From Roseobacter sp. (GTDB lineage Bacteria > Pseudomonadota > Alphaproteobacteria > Rhodobacterales > Rhodobacteraceae), in assembly GCA_024636425.1 (NCBI GenBank), contig JAGXHB010000150.1, positions 1 to 7,277 on the forward strand: a stretch of DNA of 7,277 bases, in the 5' to 3' direction. Positions 6,797 to 7,277 of this stretch are shown piece by piece. The notes beneath the pieces were generated by a model. That model worked only from the letters and a program-made list of their open reading frames with translations, was not told where the DNA came from and did not search any database. How positions within the stretch are numbered: the stretch's first letter is position 1; each line of letters opens with the position of its first letter. Both the position numbers and the translations under genes were made by a program.

Positions 6797-7277
6797 GCTT
6801 GCCCTCATCCTCACGGTTCTTGCCGGCCCGCTACTGGCCCAGACAACCGTGCCGCCGTTGCAGGAGACCACGTTCTGGGCACAGGAAGTCAAGAACGGCG
6901 ATCTCCCCCCGATTGAGCACCGCATCCCGTCAGAGCCGCTGATCGTTGATCTGGACGCCAAAGGGCGCAGTTTCGGCATCCAGGGCGGCACGCTGCGAAC
7001 CCTGATTTCACAGGCGCGCGATGTGCGGCAGATGGTCATCTACGGGTATGCGCGGCTGGTGGGGTATCAGCCGGACTATGCGCTCGCCCCCGACATTCTG
7101 AAGGCGGTCGAGGTCGAGGAAGGTCGCAAGTTCACCCTGCGCCTGCGCCCCGGTCATCGCTGGTCTGACGGCGCGCCTTTTACATCTGCCGATTTTGAAT
7201 ACTGGTGGAAATATATCGTCAACAATGACGAGATCACACCGACGGGTCCGCCTGACTTCATGATGGTTGACGGCAAG
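6789..7277 (+). CDS. ABC transporter periplasmic solute-binding protein (SBP_bac_5-like), C-terminally cut by window edge
   Basis: The first 163 codons of a peptide/nickel-type solute-binding protein are present and stay open to the right edge. A Sec signal peptide is clear: RK at 2-3, a hydrophobic core LALILTVLAGPLLA (4-17), and likely signal peptidase I cleavage after A17 (LLA-Q). No lipobox cysteine or twin-arginine motif is present, so the mature protein should be soluble in the periplasm. The mature part shows the family hallmark in which the ligand-protein precursor lists resting potency: LVGYQPDYALAPDIL (about 93-107), then FTLRLRPGHRWSDGAPFTSADFEYWW (about 117-142), split here only for description. 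The ATG lies inside the last codons of the ATPase gene (8-base overlap, different frame), which points to one operon and coupled translation. It would capture the solute for the adjacent ATPase's importer; permease genes are expected downstream but not seen. Confidence 0.93.
   Translation, partial: MRKLALILTVLAGPLLAQTTVPPLQETTFWAQEVKNGDLPPIEHRIPSEPLIVDLDAKGRSFGIQGGTLRTLISQARDVRQMVIYGYARLVGYQPDYALAPDILKAVEVEEGRKFTLRLRPGHRWSDGAPFTSADFEYWWKYIVNNDEITPTGPPDFMMVDGK

Overview
The window is GC-rich, densely coding bacterial DNA. It probably comes from an alphaproteobacterium of the Rhodobacterales (Roseobacter-type). That inference rests on recognised protein styles (the IclR start 'DRKF..LARGL.VLR', the small 162-aa methyltransferase, the fused peptide-transporter ATPase followed directly by its binding protein) and on base composition. 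No taxonomic marker such as rRNA is present. No CRISPR array, tRNA, insertion sequence or prophage was seen.

Left part (1-4270, minus strand): a probable fatty/acyl-CoA beta-oxidation operon, read right to left. An IclR-family regulator (3467-4243) comes first, then a fused enoyl-CoA hydratase/3-hydroxyacyl-CoA dehydrogenase (1335-3431), an acyl-CoA dehydrogenase (75-1280), and the start of a second acyl-CoA dehydrogenase (1-78) that runs off the left edge. The two dehydrogenases overlap by four bases (ATGA). They look like the large and small subunits of a heteromeric enzyme of the pimeloyl-CoA dehydrogenase type. Together the genes would supply the dehydrogenation, hydration and second oxidation steps of a beta-oxidation cycle. 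A CoA ligase and a thiolase are not in view. Upstream of the regulator is a perfect 13-bp palindrome (4269-4281), a candidate operator. A strong hairpin (1307-1324) sits between the hydratase/dehydrogenase gene and the dehydrogenase pair.

Middle (4385-4873, minus strand): a stand-alone small SAM-dependent methyltransferase-like gene. A 153-bp divergent intergenic region (4874-5026) separates it from the plus-strand genes.

Right part (5027-7277, plus strand): the start of a peptide-type (Dpp/Opp/Yej-like) ABC importer operon. It opens with a fused double ATPase (589 aa). This overlaps by 8 bases a secreted solute-binding protein, which runs off the right edge. Permease genes would be expected beyond the window.

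Nothing here is clearly a new system. The observations most worth checking are the candidate IclR operator, the intercistronic hairpin, the substrate of the paired dehydrogenases and the role of the small methyltransferase.
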